From Epiperipatus broadwayi (lineage: Eukaryota; Onychophora; Udeonychophora; Euonychophora; Peripatidae): a stretch of 64,000 nt of DNA. The notes under the pieces are model-generated. The model made no database searches. It had not been told where the DNA came from and saw only the letters and a list, made by a program, of their open reading frames with translations. Each line of letters opens with the position of its first letter. The first letter of the stretch is position 1. Location of the stretch: the NCBI GenBank assembly GCA_028023455.1, contig JAQFVV010012394.1, forward strand, positions 25,989,053 through 26,053,052. The letters run 5' to 3'. Position numbers and translations under genes: made by a program. This document shows positions 47,691-58,935 of the stretch, piece after piece.

Positions 47691-49205
47691 TAATTTTATT
47701 TTACAATAAAGAATTATAATAAAAATTTTAATTTTACAATTATTATTATTATTTTAAATTTCTTCATAATTCATTTTACACACATGACTTTTATACATTT
47801 TAGAATGCTAATTTTAAAAAATGCATATACATTTACCAAAAAGCCACACATGTAAACTCTATCATGGAGATTACAATATATAAATTGTAACCGTTCGATT
47901 GTTGTCCCAACTACATAATATCACCAAAACATAAGTGCGCTAAGAATTGTAACCTCGATCACCGATCAATTCCCGCTGCACATTGTCAGCTATTAAGAGC
48001 TGTAACCAAAAGCATATCATGCCATCTATATTATGCACCAAAGACCACAACCAACATCTGGAGCAACTTACCACAGACCAAACTAATGATATAACATAAA
48101 CTTTTTATGATTTAATTTGATCGCAGCCAGGGTGTACCGCGAAGACCTATCATAGTAGTATGATAAAATACATTAAACAAATTATAAGTATGTAATGTTA
48201 TTATCTTTCAAACCTTAATTTGCGATTTTCATTGTATGAGACCCGATGGCCGACCATGTACAAGATGGCATAATTTGTGGAACTACATAAGATTATGAAA
48301 TTTTAAACCATCTATATGATTTTTAATACAAATGCTAGTCCAGGTAAAGCTTTGCAATAAATAAACATAAATACTTGGGTTCTTTTTTTTTTTATAGTTT
48401 ACTATATCACTGAGACTCTTATTATACTGACAAATGACAATTTAAAAACGTTAAGTAAATATATTCAATCATGTCATTATCTGGTAAATCTGTTTACAGG
48501 TTTAATAATCAATTTATATTGTATACTAGAATCAACTACGCAAAGCTAAAATGATGGAAAAGGTAAATGGGATTTTATTGTACCTTACACATCATAAACT
48601 ACCAAAGACGAAAAGCATCCAAATGTTTTCTCAAAATATCACTAAACTCTTATATCATGTTGACGATAGTATGTACTTCAATGTATGCTCTATCCAAGGT
48701 TTATGATTTCTGATTTTACGAATGACAAATAGCAACGGCACAGTAAGTTTAATTATAAATCAACGTTTATTTACAAATTTATGAATAATAAGTAATTAAT
48801 TCTAATGTTATAATTAAAGACATAAATAAACAAATAAAATAAATAAATTATAATTCCATCGACTTTCTTCAATAACATATCATAGGTACGGTTTTTAAAA
48901 ACCTAATCATACCTTATATTTCAATTTGATATAATGAATGTATTGAGGAAATTATACTAAATTCAACATCAACTCATGAAACATCTAATGTCATTTCCAG
49001 ATTCAATAAATCTATACCGTAAACTTATAATAATATAATAAATAATATTATATCTGTATGATTTAGCTATAATGCAATCATTAAATAAAGTGAAAATTTA
49101 AACTTACATTCAGGTAAATAATAATCAACCAACAGTTAATTATTATGAGGTAACTTGAATAGAATGTCCTGCTACAATTTAATGATCTAACTTATAAATT
49201 ATACT
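47691..49205. other. AT-rich spacer with a GC-richer island
   Basis: 47890-48150 is visibly less AT-rich, but no frame or RNA fold convinces me. It might be part of an unrecognised repeat. Confidence 0.4.
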
Positions 49206-49434
49206 TACAAATGGAAGAAGATGATTTAGCAGAATAACTAAAATACTTTGCCCAACTTATATCTATGAAGTAAAACCATATTCCTGTGGATGCATTCATC
49301 TACACATAGGAATTAAATAACACTAAACGCTTTGTGGATTTATACACCATCATAAAGTAATAAGTATAATTACACAATTCCGCGGATTAACCACCAGTGC
49401 AGGAATGAGTGTAAAATACAAAAAAATGGCAATT
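49206..49434 (+). repeat. 230-bp direct repeat, copy 1
   Basis: Nearly identical to 51411-51636 (a handful of differences by eye), starting 'acaaatggaagaagatgatt' and ending near 'tacaaaaaaatggcaatt'. A second, shorter echo of its 3' part ('gcggattaaccaccggcaca') follows at 49442-49465. Confidence 0.85.
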
Positions 49435-51410
49435 AAGTAATCTGCGGATTAACCACCGGCACAGATTAATGCCTTTTAACATTATAAAACAACATTACTA
49501 TTTACTTCACATTAAAGTGCAAAATCATCCTCCTCAGTTATTCTGACCATTCAGAAAACACTAACATTTTAGCAAATGTGGGTTCTTGCATAATAAAATG
49601 TTACACTAATCAGGACAACTAATGTACTAACTTATCTTGCTTAAAATAAAACATATGTAATATAATATAAGTAATATTAGTATAGGAATAGAAATCTAGA
49701 AAGACTCACAAAATACCTCATGAAAAATTGATACATCTCATAAATTCATTTAGTACTTTTCAAGCTTTTTCGCAAGCGCTATTCTCTTGAATAAGTATTT
49801 TATTCAACCCCTATTAATTTAAACTTAATAAAATATAACTTATGAACTTCACATGCAAGTTCATATAACGATAAAATTAAAGTAATGCATTATTCATCAA
49901 ATACATAAAATCGAACAGGTGTGTGTGTGATATAAATTAAATGTATAGCATTTTATAGTTCAATACATGAATTCTAGCAGGTGTGTGTATCACAAATTAA
50001 ATTGTATAGCATTTTATAACTACAAATATGATCCGTGAAATCCATGTACGATGTGTCGAACAATAAATATACGAAGTAATAGCTACAATTATAGTTGAAT
50101 TCCATACGTGTAATTTTATCCATTTGTATTAGTTATTATAAGCACAATTAGATTAACGATTTTACGTGGCTCCATAAACATGAAACAATTCCAAAACATG
50201 ACACGCAGAGTTTAAATGAAAATGTTTTTTCATAGGTTATTAATTTCTACATTTCTCTATTAAAACTGTTCCAAGTTTATCACATCCATGCTAATATTTA
50301 TTTATCCATGCTTAAATCTAGGAATACTAATTATAGCAATTAATTTAATCATTCCAAACTGACGATATAATTAGAAAATAGCTTTGATTAATTATTTGAA
50401 GACTGTTTTTATTATCCAAATGGTAAACAAATTAACTAGCAAATATATTACTGGCATTGCAAAGTTAAATATCAATCAATACTATATTTTTTATTAAAAT
50501 TATAAACGGAAATATTAAACTATGTTAATAACTTTAACATTTTACTTTAATTTAAACTTCTTCTTTTTTAAAAAGCAAATTTTCATATTTATAAAACTTC
50601 TGTAATTAAAATACTTATTTAATTTTTCCAAATTGTAGAATAATAAATATTTTAAAACATACCAAAATCTTGCAATTAATTCTGCTTTTAAACTGGAAAG
50701 CTCTGACATATTTCAAATGTAATATTGGAAAATTATTATTAGCGATTTGATCCACCTGGCTAGCCGACTTGAACAGACTTTTAAATTTAGCAATTCATCT
50801 TATTATTAAATACCACTATGTTATTTTTACGTTTATAGAAAACTTTGTGGTAATCCGTTTACTTGTTAACTATTTTAAAATAAGCTTATCATATTTACAC
50901 CATTTGCCTTTTACCATTTTCTTTTCTTTCTCCCCCCAAAAGCAACACTATCAGACGATCTTTTTTTTTTAATTCGCGCTCCTTTCTTTTTTACATTGAA
51001 ACGCATACGTAATTACTGTATTTATTTTTAATAATTAAATTTAGTTGAACAAATGGTTTTTTTTAATTCAATGGAAATAATTTTTAAGACCATTTTAAAC
51101 AAATAAAAATTATTATTATTTTTAATAATATTTTACCAAATTTAATGTGTTGTCAAAATTTTTTAAAAAGTTAAACATTTTGATATGAATTAGTATATGG
51201 AAAGAAGCAATTTAAATTTATTAAAATAATATAGACAACAAGTAAGGCAAAATATTACCCATTCTCTCTAATAAATTATTTTGAATATAAGAGAGTAATC
51301 TGTTCAAAGTGCAAATCAAGCCAATCAAATCACCAAAAGAAGACAGAGAAATTTTTATACCAGTTACATCAATTATTATATTTTATACTAAAATATATGG
51401 TTACAACTTA
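49435..51410. other. AT-rich segment between the two direct repeats
   Basis: No coding domain was found. 'gcaggtgtgtgtatcacaaa' and 'aggtgtgtgtgtgatataaa' (49978, 49917) form a local direct repeat. The segment could be a non-autonomous element bounded by the 230-bp repeats, but no terminal motifs or target duplications are evident. Confidence 0.4.
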
Positions 51411-51636
51411 CAAATGGAAGAAGATGATTTAGCAGAATAACTAAAATACTTTGCCCAACTTATATCTATGAAGTAAAACCATATTCCTGTGGATGCATTC
51501 ATCTACACATAGGAGTTAAATAACACTAAACGCTTTGTGGATTTATACACCATTATAAAGTAATAAGTATAATTACACAATTCTGCGGATTAACCACCAG
51601 CGCAGGAATGAGTGTAAAATACAAAAAATGGCAATT
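51411..51636 (+). repeat. 230-bp direct repeat, copy 2
   Basis: The partner of 49206-49434, about 2.2 kb downstream in the same orientation. It is joined directly to a block (51637-51710) that matches 46590-46660, so its right flank differs from copy 1. Confidence 0.85.
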
Positions 51637-51979
51637 TATATATATATATGTTATAGATGCTTATTATTTTTCTGGACTCTCTACTAGTTGAAACTTTATT
51701 TACTCTTTTATAACTTTTAACTATTAAAATTTCTCCATAAAATCTTCCATGAATATATTATTGAAGTTTGAATGTCCTCACACTAACAACGTTTACATTA
51801 TGGTTGTAAGGATAAAGACTTCTGTCAGATCTGCAAAATCAAATGTGCTAATGATAAAGGTATTGATGTAATTCTGTGCTGAGACTAAGTGATCAATATA
51901 TAACAATGTCAATAAAAGAATTAATTAAAAATATTCTTGTTAATAGGTGTCACTAGTTGTCAAACAATTGTAGTATAAT

Positions 51980-53860
51980 TTGAAACAAAAATCTAAGGTA
52001 TTTCCATTACTAACCATCTTGCAAACAGCAAAAAAAATCATCCCCAAACTTTATCCCATAGCGATGGTCCCCTTTCTTAAGAAAAACTGGGACGCATCTG
52101 CTCTATCTAGCATAAGACCAATCTCCATGATCCCAAACCTATTAAAGGTCATTGAAGGTGTGATCAAGGAGAAAATACAAGATGTTATTCTGGACAACAT
52201 ATCCCAGTTGCAATTTGCAAAGAAGGGCTCATCCACACTCTCTGCAATCGGGGAGGTAAAAATTCTCTGTGATCATATCAGATCCAAGAATCTATACAAA
52301 CCCATTGCCGTTCAGCTAGACATCTCTGAAGCATTTGATTCAGTAGATGTCAACATCCTGCTCAATTGCCTCTCAGCACTAGACATTCCTACTCAAATCA
52401 TTCAGATATTGGACAATCTACTAAACAACAGATTGGTCCACATTTCCCTGAATGGTTTCTTTACAGATGGTTTTATTCCTTCAAAATCCATACCCCAAGG
52501 ATCTCCACTTAGCGGTCTCCTATTTATACTCTACTTAAACCCCCTTCTTAAACAGATTGAGGCAGAACTTCCAGGAATCTATATACCCCAGCTGAAGAAA
52601 CACTGTAAAGCATTTGCCTACATGGATGATGTCCTTGTCACCTTACCCTCCCAAAAATATCTAAAACCTCTCATACAAATAATCAAAAAATTTTCCGAAT
52701 CCTCCAAACTTTCCTTCAACCTCAACAAGTCATCGGCCTGGAAAATCAACACCGGCAAGAAGATATCATCGCCTTTCTCAGCAGACCCCCAAAACTTTTT
52801 GGGGTTTCCCATATACAAGTCACCGCAAGCCATGTCGATACAAATACAGAATTCCATCACTGAAGCCGCCACCAATACAGTTAAAAACCTTGCCAAGGTT
52901 TATTTATCACTGCAAGGGAAAATCTCTCTCCTCAATATCAAGGTAATGGCAAAGATTAGCTACTATCTACCCATAATTAATATGACAAAGACTTTCAATA
53001 CAAAAATCAACCGAATCTGTGCACGGCTGTTGTGGAATGGTAAAACAGCGGCCATAGGAATTGAACGCATGCAGCGACATAGTAAAAATAATGGTATGTC
53101 ATTGCATGCAACGTTTTCTATATACTACCAAAAGTGCCACTCTCTGATCCACATCCTACAAAAGAAATTTCCCCAGATTGTAGCGGAACAACCAGTCATT
53201 CCATCAGACAGACCTCCACTTTCAAAGATAAGCTGGCTAAATCAGATACTTGACTACCTTTTCGCTCACAATGGCCACTCTACCCTAGTATTCAGACAAA
53301 AAATCTCCATTTGGGATGCTCATGGCCTGCTATTTCCCACACAAAACTCTACCATTCCTTACCTCGGTGGTAACAATCACGTGGTCACCAGGTTTTTCAA
53401 GCATCTCAAGCTGGAGCCAAGGTTCCTGGACTTTCTCGTAAAAATCAACCTGAATTCACTCCAGACAAACTGGTTCCTGCACTACAGGAGATTCCTCAAG
53501 AATATAGATCCTATGTGTCACAACTGCCATAGAACCTGTGAAACCTTTGATCATATGATAAATGATTGCCCAGCATATGACAAAATCAGAACTTTCATTA
53601 CTTACCACTGCCACATTTCCCTGAACAAAATCTTAAATATTAAATGCTGCTTCCTGTCCAGGGATTATGTCACCACAAGACTCTCAACCTTTCTCACTTA
53701 TGCCATCTGGTTGGCCAGATGTCGCAACAAGTTTACCTTTCCTCATCCCAAGCCTGAAGACACATTCATTTCCAAGCTAAAGGAATTTCGCCATAAGGAC
53801 AGAATAATCTCTTCCAGATTTTTATTTGACAACACGTGGAGCCTGATTAAGCTGGATTAA
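51980..53860 (+). CDS. L1/Tx1-like non-LTR retrotransposon reverse transcriptase, 5'-truncated
   Basis: An uninterrupted 626-codon frame, the longest in the window. In order (approximate residue): VPFLKKNWDASALSSIRPIS (30-50), QLDISEAFDSVDV with the first catalytic Asp (115), IPQGSPLSGLLFILYLNP (175), AYMDDVLV with the catalytic YMDD (212), FNLNKSSAWKI (250), NFLGFPIYK (272), then the thumb, and a C-terminal zinc knuckle CHNCHRTCETFDHMINDCP (512-530) of the zf-RVT type. It copies RNA to DNA during retrotransposition. The endonuclease that should precede it is missing and the frame begins inside the fingers, with no good ATG (first codon TTG), so this is a truncated insertion. Codon composition is much less AT-rich than the surroundings. 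A polyadenylation signal AATAAA lies near 53958, and the poly(A) end has decayed. All RT residues are intact, so the copy is young or the frame preserved. Confidence 0.85.
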   Translation: MKQKSKVFPLLTILQTAKKIIPKLYPIAMVPFLKKNWDASALSSIRPISMIPNLLKVIEGVIKEKIQDVILDNISQLQFAKKGSSTLSAIGEVKILCDHIRSKNLYKPIAVQLDISEAFDSVDVNILLNCLSALDIPTQIIQILDNLLNNRLVHISLNGFFTDGFIPSKSIPQGSPLSGLLFILYLNPLLKQIEAELPGIYIPQLKKHCKAFAYMDDVLVTLPSQKYLKPLIQIIKKFSESSKLSFNLNKSSAWKINTGKKISSPFSADPQNFLGFPIYKSPQAMSIQIQNSITEAATNTVKNLAKVYLSLQGKISLLNIKVMAKISYYLPIINMTKTFNTKINRICARLLWNGKTAAIGIERMQRHSKNNGMSLHATFSIYYQKCHSLIHILQKKFPQIVAEQPVIPSDRPPLSKISWLNQILDYLFAHNGHSTLVFRQKISIWDAHGLLFPTQNSTIPYLGGNNHVVTRFFKHLKLEPRFLDFLVKINLNSLQTNWFLHYRRFLKNIDPMCHNCHRTCETFDHMINDCPAYDKIRTFITYHCHISLNKILNIKCCFLSRDYVTTRLSTFLTYAIWLARCRNKFTFPHPKPEDTFISKLKEFRHKDRIISSRFLFDNTWSLIKLD

Positions 53861-54340
53861 CAACACCAGTAACCACATCAGGACATTTGGTTGCCTGACT
53901 AACATGGATAACTATTATTTTTGATTTACAATTGTATCATTATTACATATGGTTTTTCAATAAAATTATTTATAAATAATACTATCTTCAATTTTGTTAT
54001 GAGAATATCAGATGTCATGTATTTGGCTCATATTAAAAAAAAGTGGCCCTGTTTAGAATTTGAACACTGGAGTATGCAAAGGCAAGTTGAATTATTTGTA
54101 GAATTCTTTACATATATTAAATAAAGGGGGACCCCCTTTTTATTTCTAAATAAATTCAAGACAAAAAACTATAGCTGATTACAAGAGCAAATAGTTTAAT
54201 CTGGGGCTGCCAATAATAATTGATAAACATCTTGTAATACCACTAATGAACTTATTTCTCAGGTTATTACAAGAAATACCTCACTCATTTATATGTTCAC
54301 ATCATATTTGTGTTCACTTCAAAGAACATGCAAGTCTGAA
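53861..54340. other. 3' UTR of the retrotransposon and spacer
   Basis: 53861 to about 53975 is probably the element's 3' end (AATAAA at 53958). A short palindrome AAAGGGGGACCCCCTTTTT lies at 54124-54142. The frame at 53921-54124 has no recognisable domain. Confidence 0.45.
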
Positions 54341-54620
54341 TATGTTACTAAGATAACTTTACAGGCAAGATATCTAAAGAATCATTTAAATCAAATTTGT
54401 AAATAACAACCACCTTTTTTTATACAATATCACTTATACATTTTATTTAAATGATTTGTCAGAAATCTCGATTTTAAAATTATCTTAATTTGGACTTGTA
54501 TGTTCTGTGAATTGATTTATATTCTTAGTATTATATATCCGACAGGTGTAAAATTATTTATATGAAATTAAAATTATTAGTATATCATAAATTTATACAT
54601 TTTAAAAAAAAATTACGATA
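54341..54620. repeat. Dispersed repeat, copy of the 32397-32880 family
   Basis: 'atgttactaagataacttta', 'caggcaagatatctaaagaa' and, further on, 'tgatttatattcttagtatt' and 'taaaattatttatatga'. Same order as at 32397-32575 without the MITE. Confidence 0.5.
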
Positions 54621-54659
54621 ATGTTTATGCTATCATACCACTTGACCATTGTCTTTACT

Positions 54660-54920
54660 CCTGTTTTAGACAACAATTCATTCGATAGATGCCATATGAC
54701 AGCCCTTAATAAATCCTTATCCAGTAGTGCTACAAAAAAAGATGCAGATCTAAAAAAAATCCAGGCACACTAGATTCAGATTCAAAATTCCTACTGAAGA
54801 AAGCCATAAGTTAGAAACTGATCTGAGATTATGAATAGGACAGCACTGGATAGGAATTAATTAAGTACTACCATGTGGCAAGTATTGATTACTCAACTGT
54901 ACTCTAGGTGGCAGGACTGA
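54660..54920 (+). repeat. Hammerhead-bearing repeat, subfamily 2 copy
   Basis: Contains the motif at 54788-54829, then 'ggatagga.ttaattaagtac', 'gcaagtattgattactcaac' and 'ctctaggtggcaggac'. The 5' part has 'gcagatct...ccaggcac'. Confidence 0.6.
54788..54829 (+). ncRNA. Hammerhead-like motif, degenerate cleavage site
   Basis: CTGAAGA (54794-54800), loop with AAGCCATAAGTTA, GAAAC (54814-54818), TG, then ATC where GTC is expected. Helix I keeps about four pairs. The G to A change breaks the second pair of the already minimal stem III. Confidence 0.4.
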
Positions 54921-55289
54921 AGTAGGAAAAATAAATTTGCTTCATATTTAGTTATGCTGATATTTACCTGCAATAAGAAGATAATTTTTATTTTCTTAGA
55001 GATTTGTTTATGTAAAAGGTTTCATTGTTTTATAATACAGTTCCAAATTTAAAATGACTGAATGAATAATTAAGTATTAATCAATGTCAATCTAGTGATA
55101 ATGGTTCCTCATAATATATTATTACATTGTTAAAATATCTGATACAAAATCATAAATTAATTCCTCTTGTTATGTAAAAGATTTCACTGTTTTATAATAC
55201 GGCTCTAAATTTAAGATGACTGAATGAATAATTAGGTAAAAGCCAATGGTGATCTAGTGATAATGGTTGTTCATAGTATCCTAATATCT

Positions 55290-55790
55290 AAAACAATGAC
55301 AAAATCTCTATCAGTATTCCCATCCAGTGCAAACAATAGCAGTCAATAGATGCAAGAAGTTTTGTGCATCATGGTGCAGTAATCTGAGATCCAAGGCTCC
55401 TCACTGATGAAAGCCACAAGCTAGAAACTAGACTGGGAATATTGAGTGAGTAAGCACTAGATAGGAATTTTATGCACAAAACTTCTTGCATCCATTGATT
55501 AGTATGGCTTGCACTAGGTGGAACCACAGTTTGGGGATAAAGGGGATTTAGATATAAAGGCCACAGAGTTGACAAAGATTATGTTCTGGAAATGGGATAG
55601 AGCAGAATATGAGAAAACTTAGAATGGGGAATGGAAGGTAAAATGGCTAACAGGTTTCTCTGGGCATAGTTGCTGAGAGATTTCTGACTCCGTTTAAGAA
55701 CAGTCACAGTACATCACATCACAAAATGCTTGTGTAAGCATAGTAAATGGTAATCATATGACATTTAATGGCTTAATACCCTATTGTCTA
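55290..55790 (+). repeat. Hammerhead-bearing repeat, copy D, head-to-head with tandem continuation
   Basis: 55305-55365 is an inverted fragment ('caatagatgcaagaagtttt'), directly followed by a plus copy with the core at 55398-55439, 'aaaacttcttgcatccattg' and 'ggcttgcactaggtgg'. About 200 bp further on, 55725-55790 reads 'tgcttgtgtaagcatagtaa' and 'gacatttaatggcttaatac', which is the start of a unit again. That fits head-to-tail multimers. The minus frame at 55369-55575 is a shadow of this repeat. Confidence 0.7.
55398..55439 (+). ncRNA. Hammerhead-like motif (copy D)
   Basis: CTGATGA (55404-55410), AGC/GCT stem II with loop CACAA, GAAAC (55424-55428), TA, then GAC in place of GTC. Helix I TCCTCA with TGGGAA has five of six pairs. 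The U16 change would block cleavage. Otherwise the core is complete. Confidence 0.5.
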
Positions 55791-56152
55791 GTTATCCTAA
55801 CCTGCCCTTAGCAGATAAAAAGTATATAAACAAGATATCATTAACTGACTAAATATGGATGAGTAGTAAGACTATTAGTAGATGTTAGTATAAACAATTA
55901 AGTAATATGACTGAATTACATAGTCAATATGACAAAAAATATACCATGGACTCAGAACCCATAGGAGTGTGGCACCAATCTCACCTGTGATAAAAGGTTT
56001 ATCATACTAAAATCAGAATTATCTTTTATGGTCAATTCATAGCAATTAGATTATCATTAACCCATGTTCATTACTGTTCTACTAAGAATAGCTACCCAAT
56101 TTCTGATCAATAAATAGATGGATAGATAAGTTAGATAAATACTGACTAAGCC
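55791..56152. other. Spacer without recognised content
   Basis: AT-rich, nothing recognised. Confidence 0.4.
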
Positions 56153-56285
56153 TTGCATGATTTAGTGTAGTGGTAAAGTATCAAACTTTGGAACATGAGG
56201 TCCTCAGATCGATTCCAATTGTCCCTTCTGGTGCTCAAATTTCTTATGAACTCTTGAGTAATAGGGCCATTTGATTATTTATTTT
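56153..56285 (+). repeat. tRNA-derived SINE, clearest single copy
   Basis: A-box TAGTGTAGTGGT at 56163-56174 and B-box-like AGATCGATTCC at 56206-56216, spaced as in a tRNA, then 'tgctcaaatttcttatgaac' and 'tcttgagtaata', and the copy ends in T-rich sequence. It serves as the reference for the tandem arrays at 9971-10505, 11490-12200 and 41510-41890. Confidence 0.7.
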
Positions 56286-57274
56286 ATTTTTAATAATGAC
56301 GAGATGGGGAAAAAATCCTAAGTTTGCTTAAAAAATTCCAACTACCTAAAAAAAAATTTCCAAGTTCCACCCTGGAATGTACCCAAAATAGTAAGCTTGG
56401 CAGGCATGTATAATGATGAACTTGACTTATTTTACAATATTTAGTACTTTATGCAAACTTAGCAAGATTATCTCCATTGATGATTGCTGCATCTTCATAC
56501 ATATCTTATTCTTGGACATTCTAAAAGATCTAAATAAAGATGATTGATTATGATGATGGCAGAGACAAAGTTCTCAAGTGATTTCTAAGATAGATTTCCA
56601 CAAATATAACATCTTACATAAATAGGATGACCTTTAATTTGGCATCTAAAACATTTGCCAAATTTCTTTAAAGCCTAACCTAGATTTTCTGAGATAATAT
56701 ATCGAATGCAGTATCTGATTTAAGGATCAATTTAACGATGGCAGAAATGAATCTCTTCAATTGAATGTCACAAATCTTAGAACTTCTCAGACACATTTCA
56801 ATAATTCACACAAATAACTGTAAACAGCACAAAGTTGTTGTTTTTTTTTTAAAAAAAAAAGGAATAATAAATATGAGAATATTACAAAATATTAAAAATT
56901 CTTAAGCAATACATCACTATATGCCTTTGAAGGTCTCTAATTGATCTAAAGTATGTTAAAATTAATTTAATCAGCATTTTATGTTATTTAACAATTTATT
57001 AGAATGATTAATTAACTGTTTGAGGAGTCTTCAAAGAATTATAAATGCTGATAAATCAGTTTCTGATATAATCTCAAAAAATTTGATTTGAAATTTGGGT
57101 TATTAAATAACAAACCAGAGATCTGTACTTAATAGAAAAAAATTGATGATGTTAATATTGAATTTTATTTTTAAGTTGTCAAATCGCTATAAGAACATTT
57201 GGAATGATTCAAACTGGATATGGCAGTAGAGCTATAGGTCACAAGGTCTTCACTATGATGTTAGATAGAATATA
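56286..57274. other. AT-rich spacer
   Basis: No gene signal. A T/A tract with hairpin potential lies at 56840-56861. Confidence 0.45.
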
Positions 57275-57530
57275 AAGCTGACCGTGCCATATGTTGTAAC
57301 TTGTAATTCAGACATGACAGTACTTTAAAGTGTTCATGGAAAATAGCCAAACTCTGTTGCTAAGCAGCATGTACTGATTCAGAGGTGGAACTACAGGCAT
57401 CTTGGAGAGAGGACCAATTACATTAGCTAAACCACATTGCTGTACAACACATGTTGATTCAAAAGTGGTTCTACAGACATCTTGGAGAAAGAACCAATCC
57501 AAATCAGCTACCCTTTGTTTATTTCTTACT
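57275..57530. repeat. Dispersed repeat, copy 2, with an internal duplication
   Basis: Related to 5095-5350. The block 'ctacaggcatcttggagaga' / 'ctacagacatcttggagaaa' occurs twice, about 85 bp apart (57390, 57472), each preceded by 'attcagaggtgg' or 'attcaaaagtgg'. The frames at 57308-57502 and 57402-57590 are shadows of it. Confidence 0.55.
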
Positions 57531-57581
57531 TCCTGCCCATTTTTCTTCTTTTTGATAATACTGCAATTTAAAACCTTACTT

Positions 57582-58560
57582 CCTTTATAAGTTGCCCGAA
57601 CTATAAAATTCTTTATAAATCAAACTCCCTAATACATCACTTCCTTGTTTTGCTAAGTGCATACTATCTTTACTATATAACTCCCTCTTACTAATAAAAA
57701 AATCACACACATTCACAAACATAATATCATTTCTCTCACATAATTTTTTCAATCCCATATTTATAGAACATCCCCTATCTGACATATACCTATTATTGAA
57801 TCTTAATAATAATCCAACTATTCCTACTCTTCCTTTAATATTACTCAGATTACTAATCAATTCTATTAACTCATCTATTACTCTCTCTCTCTCTCTGATA
57901 AATTATTTGTCCCTGCCATAACATACACATCTCTCCTCCCTTGTTTCTTTATATGTAACATCTCCTAATTCTAGTTCCAGGTGAACATATTCTTAAATAC
58001 CTGTTTCTATTTTCCCTTGAAATTAGTTCTCCACATCCTCTAATTAGCTAATCTCCTATCAATACTGTCTCACAGTTTGCTTTTCCTATTTCATCCACAA
58101 TATTCTCTTCCACTTTCTCAACTTCCTTATCTACTTCTTCTTTATCATTTATATTCATTAATTCCTTAATCTGCTCACACTTCATCTCAACAATGTTAAT
58201 TTTGCTTCTACATTCTTTACTTCTTTCTCTATTTTACTTATTCTTTGGCTAACCATCTCCATTGTACCACTTAATGTATCATCCATATCTCTTGTCACTC
58301 CACTAAAAACATACACTATCTTATCTTCATCAACTAAATTTTTCTCCATTGCTCCTGACTTTCTCTTTGAACTGTCTATGTTTAGAAACTAATTTTTCGT
58401 ATCTTTTATTGCATTTGCACATGATCTACATAACCATACGCCTGTTACACCCTTCCTAGTCTTATTTAAACATTTCAAATGGTAAACCTTACTGCATATG
58501 GTACACACTGCCACAACAAGCCTAGTTCTTTTCTGATTATTATATATACATTGCGAAATA
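57582..58560 (-). pseudogene. Retrotransposon ORF1-type pseudogene: PHD finger, coiled coil, SGNH esterase
   Basis: On the minus strand, starting at about 58560, a zinc finger of PHD type reads CTICSKVYHLKC and then VWLCRSCANAIK. After a break come SSKRKSGAMEKN and a heptad-like helical part (MVSQRISKIEKEVKNVEAKL). A lipase/esterase domain of the SGNH family follows: VLIGD-stop-LIRGCGEL (58070 region; the nucleophile Ser codon is TAG), MAGTNNL (block III-like, about 57910), and an intact 91-codon end with NDIMFVNVCDFF and KDSMHLAKQGSDVL, which holds the Asp and His of the catalytic triad. PHD plus esterase ORF1 proteins belong to CR1/L2-type non-LTR elements, where they bind RNA or membranes. 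Several stops and shifts plus the lost Ser make it dead. The N terminus is cut by the hammerhead repeat at 58560. No RT follows downstream. Confidence 0.7.
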
Positions 58561-58637
58561 GCAGTGCAAGTCATGATAATCAATGGATGCAAGAAGATTT
58601 TGCATAAAATCCCCATTTAGTGTCTATTCATCCGATA

Positions 58638-58680
58638 TCCCCAGACTAATTTCTAGCTTGTGGCTTTCATCCATGAGGAG
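58638..58680 (-). ncRNA. Hammerhead-like motif (copy C, minus half)
   Basis: Read on the minus strand: TCCTCA, TGGATGA (C3 lost), AGC/GCT stem II with CACAA, GAAAT (C15.2 changed), TA, GTC, TGGGGA. Helix I still pairs over six positions. Confidence 0.45.
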
Positions 58681-58795
58681 CCTAGGATCTGAGAGCAATG
58701 TACCTAAATCTTAGTTAACTAAAAGGGTATAAGGTGTCTGCTGGAGTGTTGCATTAAATCTTAAGATCTACATGTAGTGCTCTTAAATGCAAGGC

Positions 58796-58837
58796 TCTTC
58801 CCTGATGAAAGCCACAAGCTAGAAACTAGTCTGGGGA
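58796..58837 (+). ncRNA. Hammerhead-ribozyme motif with complete core (copy C, plus half)
   Basis: CTGATGA (58802-58808), AAGC CACAA GCTA, GAAAC (58822-58826), TA, GTC (58829-58831), TGGGGA. Every invariant core base is present. Helix I keeps five pairs, the one nearest the core being C against T. Stem II is only AGC/GCT with an A-A pair at its base, and stem III is the two-pair AC/GU. Confidence 0.6.
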
Positions 58838-58935
58838 TATTGGATGAGTGGGCTATTGTAGATTTTATGCACAAACTTTCTTGTATCCAATGATTACAAT
58901 GGCTTGCACTGGGTGGCACTACAGTATGGAGAGTA

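Larger units (their letters stand above)
58561..58935. repeat. Hammerhead-bearing repeats, head-to-head pair (copy C)
   Basis: A minus-oriented half (58561-58735) and a plus-oriented half (58736-58935) meet around 'ctaaaagggtataaggtgtc'. Both contain a hammerhead core and the shared 3' block ('cttcttgcatccattgatta', 'ggcttgcactgggtggcact'). Inverted pairing of terminal repeats is a known habit of PLEs. The minus frame 58389-58616 is a fusion of this repeat with the PHD finger next to it. Confidence 0.75.

Noticed and set aside
42000-50000. A large LTR retrotransposon in the AT-rich block
   Set aside because: No gag or pol motifs, no paired LTRs with TG...CA ends and no primer-binding site could be seen.
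55369-55575. 68-codon minus-strand frame with SSLWLSSVRSLGS
   Set aside because: It is the reverse reading of the hammerhead repeat and recurs wherever that repeat lies; not a gene.
58389-58616. 75-codon frame taken as a complete small PHD protein
   Set aside because: Its first 20 or so residues come from the neighbouring repeat. The finger belongs to the larger broken ORF1, so the apparent start is spurious.
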